From positions 558,001-622,000 of the forward strand of contig NZ_OY782493.1 in assembly GCF_963677715.1 (NCBI RefSeq): 64,000 nucleotides of DNA, given 5' to 3'. The position numbers and the translations under genes were made by a program. Below the pieces are notes generated by a model. It saw only the letters and a program-made list of their open reading frames with translations. It was not told the DNA's origin and searched no databases. The DNA is from an uncultured Bacteroides sp. (lineage in GTDB: Bacteria; Bacteroidota; Bacteroidia; Bacteroidales; Bacteroidaceae). Shown piece after piece: positions 21,971-31,200 of this stretch. Every line of letters starts with the position of its first letter. The first letter of the stretch is position 1.

Positions 21971-23287
21971 TTAAGTAACAGGGTTGTTTTTTGAAAAGAG
22001 GGTCATCCTTTCATCCAGCAGATTGTATTGATGGTCTTTAATAAAAGAGGTACAGGCTCGCAGTCCTTCTTGTTTACTACCGGTAGTAGTGAGAGAGATG
22101 GCGCTTACTCCGTAATACATCAATTCTTTAGCCAATTCGCCGCTTGTCATTCCGGGATATCCGATAGTGAAATAAAATCCGTCCGCCAGCGGATTTCCCA
22201 AATCATTATCATACACCAGATGGAAACCGCGGTGCAGAAAAATATTCTTCAATCTTTTTGCGCGTTCTCCATATACTTTTACTTCATCCAGAAAGTTATA
22301 TTTCCCTTCATTGGCTGCTTTCAGCATGGCTGCCATGGCATATTGTGCCGAGTGACTGGTGCCCGATGAAAGAGCATAAAGTATGCGATGAATGAATACT
22401 GTGCCGAACGTGCCTCCTCCATAACGCTTTGTTAACCCCGGGTAACTCCGGTGATACAGTTTATTCGATATACAGCTCACCCCAATGCGTTGCCCTGCGT
22501 AACTAAAAGCTTTTGATCCTGAAATCAATAACACGTAATTATCGTTGTAGTGGGCTACTGACGGTTGGTAAGGTGGTTGAAAAGGCGTGCTCAGATCTTG
22601 GCGGAAATCCATGGCAAAGTAAGCTAAATCCTCGAGTACAATGACATCATAGCGTGTAGCTAACTCACCGATGACGCGAAGTTCTTCTTCCTTGAGGCAA
22701 ATCCAACTCGGATTATTGGGGTTAGAGTAAATTATTGCCGAGATATTTCCCTTGCAGAGATAGCTCTCTAGTTTTTCTTTTAATTTATCTCCGCGGAAGT
22801 CATACACGTCAAACGTTTCGTATTTTTGTCCCATTACTACCAATTGTTGCTTTTGTACCGGAAACCCCGGATCAAGAAAGAGGATTGTATCTTTCTTTTC
22901 ATTACATTGGCAGCAAGTAAGAAACGAGGCGAAGGTGCCCTGCATAGAGCCTGTTACCGGTACGCATCCTTCGGGTTGAATATCTATATTGATAAATGCT
23001 TTAACAAATCGTGCCGTTTCTGCTTTTAGTTTCGGAAGCCCGTTAATATCAGGATACAAACTGGCTATACCCCGTTGTAAGGCTTCTATTTCGGCTTTTA
23101 CTCCTACGGCAGAAGGTGGTAATCCGGGAACTCCCATTTCCATTTTAATAAATTCTACTCCAGATGTTGCTTCAGCTTCAGCAGCTATGGCTTTCACTTC
23201 GCGAATGGTAGCTTTGGCGAAGTCGGCAATCTCAAATTTAAGGATAGCTTTATCAATAATTTCTCGGTTTATGGGTGTATTTTTCAT
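21971..23287 (-). CDS. PLP-dependent aminotransferase, class I/II
   Basis: 438 residues, fold-type I. The PLP lysine is in SGSKAFSYAGQRIGV, with PLP-contacting VTGSMQGTFAS, IYSNPNNPSW and VLEDLAYFAMD. Asp in VLEDLAYF would contact the pyridine nitrogen. The amino-acid specificity cannot be assigned. A minus-strand TACATTTG box (plus 23321-23328) lies 33 bases before the start codon, which supports this start. Confidence 0.88.
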   Translation of the reverse strand: MKNTPINREIIDKAILKFEIADFAKATIREVKAIAAEAEATSGVEFIKMEMGVPGLPPSAVGVKAEIEALQRGIASLYPDINGLPKLKAETARFVKAFINIDIQPEGCVPVTGSMQGTFASFLTCCQCNEKKDTILFLDPGFPVQKQQLVVMGQKYETFDVYDFRGDKLKEKLESYLCKGNISAIIYSNPNNPSWICLKEEELRVIGELATRYDVIVLEDLAYFAMDFRQDLSTPFQPPYQPSVAHYNDNYVLLISGSKAFSYAGQRIGVSCISNKLYHRSYPGLTKRYGGGTFGTVFIHRILYALSSGTSHSAQYAMAAMLKAANEGKYNFLDEVKVYGERAKRLKNIFLHRGFHLVYDNDLGNPLADGFYFTIGYPGMTSGELAKELMYYGVSAISLTTTGSKQEGLRACTSFIKDHQYNLLDERMTLFSKNNPVT

Positions 23288-23320
23288 TATTGCTTAGTTA
23301 TGCATTACTTTTTATGCCTG

Positions 23321-23328
23321 CAAATGTA
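23321..23328 (-). promoter_or_regulatory. -7 box of the aminotransferase gene
   Basis: The minus strand reads TACATTTG, a TAnnTTTG match 33 bases before the start codon. Confidence 0.55.
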
Positions 23329-23476
23329 CGTTATTCTCTTTTAATATTTACCGATAAACGCGAAAAAATAGATTGTTATTCGACTACAATTATGCTTATT
23401 GATATCGGTCTTCATTTTGTAATCTCCTGAGAATGAGCCTTTATTATAAATAGATGAAAATATTCCGGTCTGATAA

Positions 23477-23506
23477 TTGCAGATTTGATATAAATATCTA
23501 CCTTTG
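23477..23506 (+). promoter_or_regulatory. Promoter of tRNA-Asp
   Basis: TTG at 23477-23479, a 19-base spacer and TACCTTTG at 23499-23506, ending 43 bases before the mature tRNA. Confidence 0.6.
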
Positions 23507-23549
23507 CATCCGCAATTGAGAGCGATTGTTATTTATTACAGAAAAGAAT

Positions 23550-23623
23550 GGTGTGTTAGTTCAGTTGGTTAGAATACATGCCTGTCACGCATGGGGTCAC
23601 GGGTTCGAGTCCCGTACACACCG
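23550..23623 (+). tRNA. tRNA-Asp (GTC)
   Basis: 74 bases fold as a full cloverleaf: acceptor GGTGTGT with ACACACC, D-loop containing AGTTGGTTAGA, anticodon loop CTGTCAC with anticodon GTC, and T-arm GGGTTCGAGTCCC. G73 is the aspartate discriminator. CCA is not encoded (the DNA continues CAAAA), so it is added after transcription. It is a lone tRNA with its own promoter and terminator. Confidence 0.97.
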
Positions 23624-23625
23624 CA

Positions 23626-23663
23626 AAAGGTTCCTGAAAGTTTGCTTTCAGGAACCTTTTTTT
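23626..23663 (+). terminator. Rho-independent terminator of tRNA-Asp
   Basis: A perfect 15-bp stem (AAAGGTTCCTGAAAG) with a 4-base loop is followed by a run of T, starting 2 bases after the tRNA. Confidence 0.95.
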
Positions 23664-23738
23664 GTTTTACATTTAAGATTCCCTTTGAGGATAAGGCTTC
23701 ATCCTTCATTTAATAACGGTACTATTCTTTTTTATAAG

Positions 23739-23814
23739 GCTTTTAATATAGCAAAACATGCCCATGTTGTTATGTACAACATGGGCATGTTATACTATAT
23801 AACATCCGGATGTT
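23739..23814. repeat. Three-unit palindromic element, copy 1
   Basis: Three copies of the 14-bp palindrome AACAT-N4-ATGTT start at 23755, 23778 and 23801, an exact 23-bp period with 9-bp linkers. The four central bases are GCCC, GGGC and CCGG, so units 1 and 2 are reverse complements and can form a 16-bp hairpin, while unit 3 is self-complementary. The flank GCTTTTAAT begins 16 bases before unit 1. Copy 2 at 56955-57030 has the same flank, offset and period. The element lies between the tRNA terminator and the otsBA promoter. Function unknown. Confidence 0.85.
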
Positions 23815-23925
23815 CTTTACTATAAAAACAGGTGATCGTTTAGCAGAGAAAGCATGTTTCCTTTGCTAAAGTACTTTACTAATGATCTTTCATCATAGTT
23901 GAAACACAAGATTATCTGTTATAAT

Positions 23926-23956
23926 TTTGAATTACCATAAAAAAAAAGTATATTTG
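23926..23956 (+). promoter_or_regulatory. Promoter of the trehalose gene (-33/-7)
   Basis: TTTG at 23926-23929, a 19-base spacer and TATATTTG at 23949-23956: a full match to the Bacteroidota promoter. It implies a 5' leader of about 170 bases before the ATG at 24135, in which no known riboswitch was recognised. Confidence 0.75.
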
Positions 23957-24134
23957 CCTCAAGTCTTTGTTGTATGCTAAGAAACGATGGCGGTTCCTCT
24001 CGGCATTATCTACGTATTTTCCACTTGTTGTAACTCCATCTGGCACTTAAAAAAGAGAATATTTCATTATTAGCCCGCAAGGCATACTGAAACTTCGGAC
24101 GAATGCACAGAATAATAATATTAATGATATATTT

Positions 24135-26306
24135 ATGAAACTGATTATAATATCAAATAGGCTCCCTCTAAAAGTAATAAAGAAAAATGGTAAAATGACT
24201 TTCACGCCCAGTGAAGGTGGGGTAGCAACAGGATTGGCCTCTTTAAAAACTACGATGGAAAAGCATTGGGTGGGCTGGCCCGGAATATATACGGATGATG
24301 AAGAGGAGAAAAAGAAAATAACCGAATATTTGGGGCGATTTAATTATCATCCGGTATTCTTGTCGAAAGAACAGATTGAAGAGTACTACCATAAGTACAG
24401 TAATAGCGTTATATGGCCTCTGTGCCATTATTTCTATGCACATGTAAGGTATGGCATCTCTTCCTGGAAAATATATAAAGAGGTAAACCAACTGTTTGCG
24501 CAAATAGCATCTTTGCAAATAGGAGAAGGAGATGTGGTATGGGTGCAAGATTATCAATTGATGTTATTACCCACAATGCTACGCGAAGGAAATGAAAAGA
24601 TCAGTATCGGATATTTTCATCACATTCCTTTTCCATCCTATGAATTATTTAGAATTTTGCCCGAAAGAGCCGAAATATTGGAGGGACTCTTCGGGGCCGA
24701 TTTAATAGGGTTTCATACGCCGGATTATATGCGTCACTTTATGAGTGCTGCCGAACGGGTACTGAATGTAAAATTCATGATGGATGAAACGAAACAAAAT
24801 AACCGGATGATACATGTCGATGCCTTTCCTATGGGCATTAATTACGAAAAATACAGTAACGCCGCGACAAAAACAGCTCCGCAAAAATTGGCTATGGAGT
24901 GGAAGAAAAAGTTCGGTAGCCGCAAAATAATTATTTCGGTAGATCGTTTGGATTATAGCAAAGGGATACTTCATCGACTGAAAGCTTTCAATCGTTTCCT
25001 CGAAGAATTTCCGCAATATCATGAAAAAGTATCGCTGGTGATGATTGTTGTTCCATCTCGCGATAAAGTAGATGCTTATGCCAATTTGAAAACAAAGATA
25101 AATGAAATGATAGGTATGATTAACGGTAAGTATTCTAATTTGAGTTGGGTACCCGTGCATTATTTCTATCATAGTTTCTCTTTTGAGCGATTAATAGCAT
25201 TATATAAGATTTCGGATATTGCTCTGGTATCTCCGTTGAGAGACGGGATGAATTTAGTAGCCAAAGAATATGTTGCAGTGAAAAGAGATGCTCCCGGGGT
25301 ATTGATTTTAAGTGAAATGGCAGGAGCTGCCCAGGAATTAAGAGACGCTATCATTGTAAATCCAAACGATATAGATCAAATTAAAAATGCTATATTGAAA
25401 GCATTGGAAATGCCTGAAAGCGAGCAATTGAAGCGTATGGCGAGAATGCAGAAAATTATTTCTATTCAAACGGTGCAGAAGTGGGCAGCCGATTTTATTA
25501 ATGAATTATCCGGTATTAAAATGGAAAATGAGGCATTAACAGCTAAATTGCTTAACGGAATAAAGAAAGAACAATTGGTAGATGACTTCCGTATTGGCAA
25601 AAAGAGGCTTATCGTTTTAGATTATGACGGCACTTTATCTCCTTTTACCAGTATCCCCGAAGAGGCCGTTCCTTCGATAGAGTTGATAGAACTATTAAAA
25701 AAGCTAATCGATGATCCCAGAAATCTGGTGGCTATATCAAGCGGAAGAGATCAGAAGACGTTGGTAAACTGGTTTGGCGATTTGCCTCTGACGCTTGCTG
25801 CCGAACATGGAGCTTTTGTGCGCGAAGCCGGCGAATGGAAAAATAATCTGGTCGAGACAAAATGGAGCGGAGATATTGTGGATACAATTATTAAGATTGC
25901 AGAAAAAACTCCCGGGTCTTTTTTAGAAACTAAGAAAACGGCATTGGTGTGGCATTACAGAAATGTAGATCCGTGGGTTGCAGCATTGCGTGAACAGCAG
26001 ATGATAAGTCTTCTTCGGGATAAATGTACCCGTGAAGGTCTGCAAATAATGAGAGGCAATAAGATTATTGAGGTCAAAGCCATGGGATGCGACAAGGGGT
26101 CGGTGGTAAAGCATTTACTTGAATTGGGCGAATATGATTTTATGTTCGTTATTGGAGATGACACTACTGATGAAGATATGTTTAGGGAGATGCCCGAAAA
26201 AGCGTACACCATTAAAGTCGGAGAGGCTTCTAGTGATGCACGCTTCTATGTAGAGTCACAAAACGAAGTATTGCCGCTATTACAACTAATGGCTTCTTCT
26301 CTATAG
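24135..26306 (+). CDS. Bifunctional trehalose-6-phosphate synthase/phosphatase
   Basis: 723 residues joining both steps of the OtsAB pathway: UDP-glucose plus glucose-6-P to trehalose-6-P, then dephosphorylation to trehalose. Residues 1 to about 460 are a GT20 synthase (ISNRLPLKV, EGGVATGL, VWVQDYQLM, GYFHHIPFPSYE, SVDRLDYSKGI, SPLRDGMNLVAKEYV). Residues about 490-723 are a HAD phosphatase with LDYDGTLSPF (nucleophile Asp), AISSGRD, AAEHGAF and VIGDDTTDEDMF. Both active sites look intact. Trehalose is a compatible solute and stress protectant. It is convergent with the GH15 gene. Confidence 0.94.
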   Translation: MKLIIISNRLPLKVIKKNGKMTFTPSEGGVATGLASLKTTMEKHWVGWPGIYTDDEEEKKKITEYLGRFNYHPVFLSKEQIEEYYHKYSNSVIWPLCHYFYAHVRYGISSWKIYKEVNQLFAQIASLQIGEGDVVWVQDYQLMLLPTMLREGNEKISIGYFHHIPFPSYELFRILPERAEILEGLFGADLIGFHTPDYMRHFMSAAERVLNVKFMMDETKQNNRMIHVDAFPMGINYEKYSNAATKTAPQKLAMEWKKKFGSRKIIISVDRLDYSKGILHRLKAFNRFLEEFPQYHEKVSLVMIVVPSRDKVDAYANLKTKINEMIGMINGKYSNLSWVPVHYFYHSFSFERLIALYKISDIALVSPLRDGMNLVAKEYVAVKRDAPGVLILSEMAGAAQELRDAIIVNPNDIDQIKNAILKALEMPESEQLKRMARMQKIISIQTVQKWAADFINELSGIKMENEALTAKLLNGIKKEQLVDDFRIGKKRLIVLDYDGTLSPFTSIPEEAVPSIELIELLKKLIDDPRNLVAISSGRDQKTLVNWFGDLPLTLAAEHGAFVREAGEWKNNLVETKWSGDIVDTIIKIAEKTPGSFLETKKTALVWHYRNVDPWVAALREQQMISLLRDKCTREGLQIMRGNKIIEVKAMGCDKGSVVKHLLELGEYDFMFVIGDDTTDEDMFREMPEKAYTIKVGEASSDARFYVESQNEVLPLLQLMASSL

Positions 26307-26373
26307 AATAATAATTTTTTTACTTAATAGGGTTGAAACGGCCCTACGCTGATTTGTAGATAAATTGGCGTAA

Positions 26374-28170
26374 TTATGGGCGAATAAAATGCGAACGATT
26401 TTTTTCTTGAGATAACAACATTGCTATATCAATCATCGCAAGATGGGAATAAGCTTGCGGAAAATTGCCCAGCTGTCTTTTAGTCTCAAAATCAAGATCT
26501 TCGCTCATAAGCCCTAAATGATTGGTGTAGGAGCATAGCTCATTGAATATTTTTCGGGCTTCATCTTGATCGCCGATAACGTATAGAGCACGTACAAGCC
26601 AAAAAGTACAGATAGTAAATGCTGAACTGGGAGTGCCGAAATCGTCTTCATTTCTGTAGCGATACATCAATCCATTATGAAAAAGACTATTCTTGATGGC
26701 AATCACTGTTTTTCTATATCTCTCATCTTCAGCGTCGATAAAGCCGTATTTCTCCATTAAGAGTAGGGAAGAGTCCATGTTTATATTATCGTATGCTTGC
26801 GAAAAACTTTGTATTTCTTCTTTCCAGCCATTTTCCATCACATCCTTTCTAATCAGATCGGCTTCTTTTCGCCATATACAAGCAAAGTAATTTCTGTTCA
26901 GTAATTCGACTATTTTTATTCCACGGTCTAAAGCGACCCAACACATAACTTTTGAAAACACAAAATGCTGATCCTTCTTTCTTATCTCCCAAATACCTTT
27001 ATCCGGTTTTCGCCAGTTTTCTGTAACATCTTTCACTATTATTTTAACGACCTCAAACATCTCTTCCACTTCGTCGAGTGATCCGGGAAAATTGGCGAAG
27101 TATTGGTAGATAACATCCATTAAGTAACCCAGAGAATCGTTTTGTTTTTGAATATATGCTTCATTGCCAATGCGTACTGGTTGGGAATTTTCGAAGCCGG
27201 CCAGGTGGCTGAGTATTGTTTCGGTAAGAACTCTTTCACCGCGTATGCCGTACATAATTTGAAGACTATCGTTCTTGGACTTTAATATGTTTTTGATAAA
27301 TGTGATAAAACGTGAAGCTGCACCTGAGTGGTTCAGTTGAAGTAAGGTATTAATAGACATGGAAGCGTCGCGCACCCAGCAAAAACGATAGTCCCAATTA
27401 CGTCCTTCTCCAAGAGATTCCGGCAGGCTAGTGGTTAGTGCAGCTAAAACAGCTCCTGTACGATGGTAAGACATTAATTTTAAGACCAACATGCTACGAG
27501 TAATCTCATTGTTGAACTCATTAAATTTTCTGGATCTGTTACTCCAATTAAGCCAGTACACTTTTGTGCGTTGATATTCTAAGTTGACGCGATCGATATC
27601 TATTAGGATCAGTTTTTGATAGTACGATAAAAGTAGAAAAGAATCTTCAGTGAGTACTATTTCTGTAGAATCTATAATTTTTTGTAGATCTAAATTAGAA
27701 TAGAGGTATACTGTATCTTTGTGATTACTGGAGGAGTTTGTGCGTACAAATTCATTGTTTATATTTTGCCTGACTGTAATGTCGGCAGCATAGTTCATTG
27801 CCGGATTATAGGTTATGCGAACGGTTGGCGTGCCGTACAGAATGCGGATGAACCTATATAATTCAGGAGGGGTATAGTGAATAGCGTCTCCTGTTTTGTA
27901 GCGGGGCATAAAGTCGAATAGTTCGAATGCAGCCGCCTCACTTTCAAATTTTGTTTGGAGAATATTTGTTTGCCCAACATAAGTTTGAGTTATCTTATAT
28001 TCGTCTGAAACAGCTATGTCAAAGCAGCCCCCTTTTTCTTCATCAAGTAAACATCCGAAAATTGAAGGTGAATCAAAGTCAGGAAAACATAGCCAATCAA
28101 TTCTTCCCACTTTGGAAACTAATGCTGCAGAGCGGCAATTACCTATAACTCCATAATCCAATGTTTTCAT
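26374..28170 (-). CDS. GH15 family glycoside hydrolase (trehalase or glucoamylase type)
   Basis: 598 residues. An N-terminal beta-sandwich region opens with YGVIGNCRSAALVSKVGRIDWLCFPDFDSPSIFG, here read as separate conserved blocks, and the (alpha/alpha)6 barrel has GEGRNWDYRFCWVRD and the C-terminal LGNFPQAYSHLAMID. These mark the bacterial GH15 branch that includes trehalases and glucoamylase-like enzymes. No signal peptide is seen, so it should be cytoplasmic. Convergence with a trehalose synthesis gene makes alpha,alpha-trehalose the leading substrate, but maltooligosaccharides are possible. Confidence 0.88.
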   Translation of the reverse strand: MKTLDYGVIGNCRSAALVSKVGRIDWLCFPDFDSPSIFGCLLDEEKGGCFDIAVSDEYKITQTYVGQTNILQTKFESEAAAFELFDFMPRYKTGDAIHYTPPELYRFIRILYGTPTVRITYNPAMNYAADITVRQNINNEFVRTNSSSNHKDTVYLYSNLDLQKIIDSTEIVLTEDSFLLLSYYQKLILIDIDRVNLEYQRTKVYWLNWSNRSRKFNEFNNEITRSMLVLKLMSYHRTGAVLAALTTSLPESLGEGRNWDYRFCWVRDASMSINTLLQLNHSGAASRFITFIKNILKSKNDSLQIMYGIRGERVLTETILSHLAGFENSQPVRIGNEAYIQKQNDSLGYLMDVIYQYFANFPGSLDEVEEMFEVVKIIVKDVTENWRKPDKGIWEIRKKDQHFVFSKVMCWVALDRGIKIVELLNRNYFACIWRKEADLIRKDVMENGWKEEIQSFSQAYDNINMDSSLLLMEKYGFIDAEDERYRKTVIAIKNSLFHNGLMYRYRNEDDFGTPSSAFTICTFWLVRALYVIGDQDEARKIFNELCSYTNHLGLMSEDLDFETKRQLGNFPQAYSHLAMIDIAMLLSQEKNRSHFIRP

Positions 28171-28218
28171 TCTTATTTATTTAAATTTTTGCTTTATTAT
28201 AAAGGTAATATTACTAGA

Positions 28219-31200
28219 TTATTCTTTCCTTTTATTTGTTGACCGGGCTTTTTGTATGGTGTCTGATTTGTTGTTATTCGTTTCTTTTTTATTTCTCTGT
28301 TTCTTTCTCCAGTTATTCCAAAAAAGTAACTCACTCAGTTTATTGAAATCTTTTTTATAAATCAGACCGAAGCCTTGGGTTGTGAGGTTGGTTCTTGTAT
28401 AATATCGGTCATTCGTTTCGTTATAAGCTTTTAATCGAAATTCTCCTGAACGGGTTAGAAGCCATTCTGCTTCAAAATCGCCCACGAAATTTGTCGTAGT
28501 GAGCGGATTATCCCGATAGCCGAAGTTTCCGTTTATTAGTAAACGGTTATTTAATAATTGCCCTGAAAGAATTCCTTCTACCTCCATATCGGTCCAGCCT
28601 TTATCTCCGGTACTCAGATTTGTTCCGAAATTCCAGCTGTTACTATTGATAATTTGAGATAGCATATTATTGAGCTGACCCGAGAGGGTAGAGGAAAGTA
28701 CTGACGACATTACATTTGAATTTTGAGTTGTATTTACATTGTTAGCTGTATAAAACTTACCGATGCTTAACAAATAAAGTATTTGCATGTTCATTTGCTC
28801 ATCGGTACTGATGTAATTGCGAACAAGCGTCTGCACTTCGTCACTTTCATAAGGCAGTTCTATCCCCATTTTAATTGTAGGCCTTAAGAGTACGCCGGTA
28901 AGATTCATCATACAGTTCACTTTTACATTAGGTTGTTGGGTGAAATCGGAAGCATCGGGCACCAGGTCGTTTAGTGAAGCAGAATTAACGGTGTAGACAG
29001 CTTGTACATTCATTACAGCATCTAACGGATTGCCATTAAACGATATTTCGCTGCCGTCTTTAATGGTAAAATCTTTGCGGATAACTTCCTGTAAACTGAA
29101 TTTATAAGTGCCTTGGTTGATATGATAATTACCAAACATTTTGACGTCTCCTTTATTGTAATATTCGGTGCGAATATTGCCGTCTCCTTTGCCTATTATA
29201 TAATCTCCGGCTACAGGGTCCATAATGATCTTTATGGTTGCATCAGGGGTTGCATCGACGGATATGTTAAGCCGGACATCCATCCCTGTTTCTTTCTCTT
29301 CTTCTTTTTGTAATTCGAGGTTATAATTTGATGCTAAAGAAATAGAATCTTCTGTAATACGTTTAGGCGTTTTATCTATAAATTTTACGAATTGGCTATT
29401 CGTTGCAGAAGCAGTATTCCCGATGGTGTAGACGAAATTAGTATTTCGGTTAGTCGTCATTGCAACATCTATATTGAGCCCTTGAGGGTTACCTGAAAGT
29501 GATGCATTTCCTGTTCCGTAAACTGTTCCGTAGAAAGGAATATCTGCACTTTCTTTTGTATTCATCACTAACATGTTGTTTGCTTTTAGCTCCAAATTAT
29601 AATTCATATCCTTAAAATTGTGATGACTAATATAGCCGCTTGCTATGCCTTGGTGCCCTTCCAGATCATAAATAGGGATTTTATCAAATTCAAATTTCTC
29701 AGTATACATACGTACACTGTCTTTTATTGCAAATTTAGTATTGAGAATATTTATGTTGAATGTTGCGTTGGGTTTGACGCTTCCTTCAATGTTGAGTGCA
29801 TTAAATTTCCCGAAGAAGTGAACATTACCGCTGGCTCTTCCTTTTATGTCCGAAACAATGGACTTAACGTAGTACTCCATGAATTTTAGGTTTGTGCTAT
29901 CCGCTTTTATGTGTAAATCGAGTCCGCTTTTCGGCTTTAAAGGATAAATATAGCCGGAGACGTTTGTTTCTGAGATATTTTTTTCTTTCATTTTAGCATT
30001 TAGAAATATGCCTTCATTTTTTTCATCCCATTCACCATATATGTTCATATCACCAAGTAAGCCATCATTAAAGCTGAAGTTCTTAACAAATAAACGAGTA
30101 TTCATAACGGGCTTTTTCATCGCATGGTTTATATACGCCGTACCGGAGGCTAGTCCTTTGAAATCAACGCCTTTAAGATTCACTATATCAAAGACGTAAG
30201 CTATGTTAATATCCTTCATTTCTACTTTTATCGAATCGTCAATATTAGTAGAGGCATTTCCATTAATACGAATAAACTGATCATTATGACTAAAATAGAA
30301 TTTGTTGATCGCAATTTTACCTGAGTCGGCTATTATTTTTGATGGATGTATCTGCCAAACGGTATCATTTAGTATGATGTCGGTTGGTTGCACTTCTACA
30401 ACGGCTTTGAGAGAAGAAATACCTGCACTATTTGTGTGACGCCCTAAATGGCTTATAGCCGAAAGTTTGCCGCTATAGGTGGTTGCAAGATTATTACCCC
30501 AATTGATTGTAGTAGTAATGTTGTCGTTTTTAGCCTGAGCCTCTAAAGATATATTTATAGCATCGTTCTTGCGATGACTGGTAAATCTAATATGTCCGGT
30601 CAATTGATCCGTTGAATTATCACATAGAATCATTCCGGATTCAAGAAAAGTATTTTTATAACGAATCTTCGGGAAATACCCTTCAATGAGAATCTTTTGT
30701 GCTTTGTCATTAAAATAGCCTTTAATAGTAGAATGGCTGTAAACACTCACAGGAATATCAAAAACAGTAGAAAGAAGTTCTGTGTTAAATATATGAATGT
30801 CAAAGCTGAAATTATTATTTGTATCAGTCTTTTTTATATTAGCAGGCATAAGGGATGGTATGTATCTCTTCATAACATTCATAACACTGGCTGTTATTGT
30901 ACGATAAGAATAATTTCCTTGAATGTCGGCTTTCAAAAATTCCGAATTGACCTGTAATCTGTTTCTATCGCCTTCATGAGTAGCGGATATCTTCATGTTG
31001 TCCATAAAGAAAGCTTTATCGGGAGCATTGAACTGTAAACTATCTATATTGATTTCTCCATACATTTCTCCCACAGTGCCACCTTTGAAGTCGGCTTTTA
31101 TTTTTAAGGAAAACTCACTGTCTTTATACTGATTGGTTAATTTCAATTTATAGGGCCGGACTTTATCAATTGTGGCTCTGAAGTTGAAGGTCGGAATTTT

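Noticed and set aside
23550-23663. tRNA-Asp as an integration site for a mobile element
   Set aside because: No integrase, no repeated tRNA end and no foreign-looking genes are nearby.
23739-23814. The palindromic array as a CRISPR
   Set aside because: Spacers are 9 bp, units are palindromic 14-mers, only three per array, and no cas genes are present.
23526-23825. A 99-codon frame over the tRNA-Asp region
   Set aside because: It is made of tRNA, terminator and palindromic repeat sequence.
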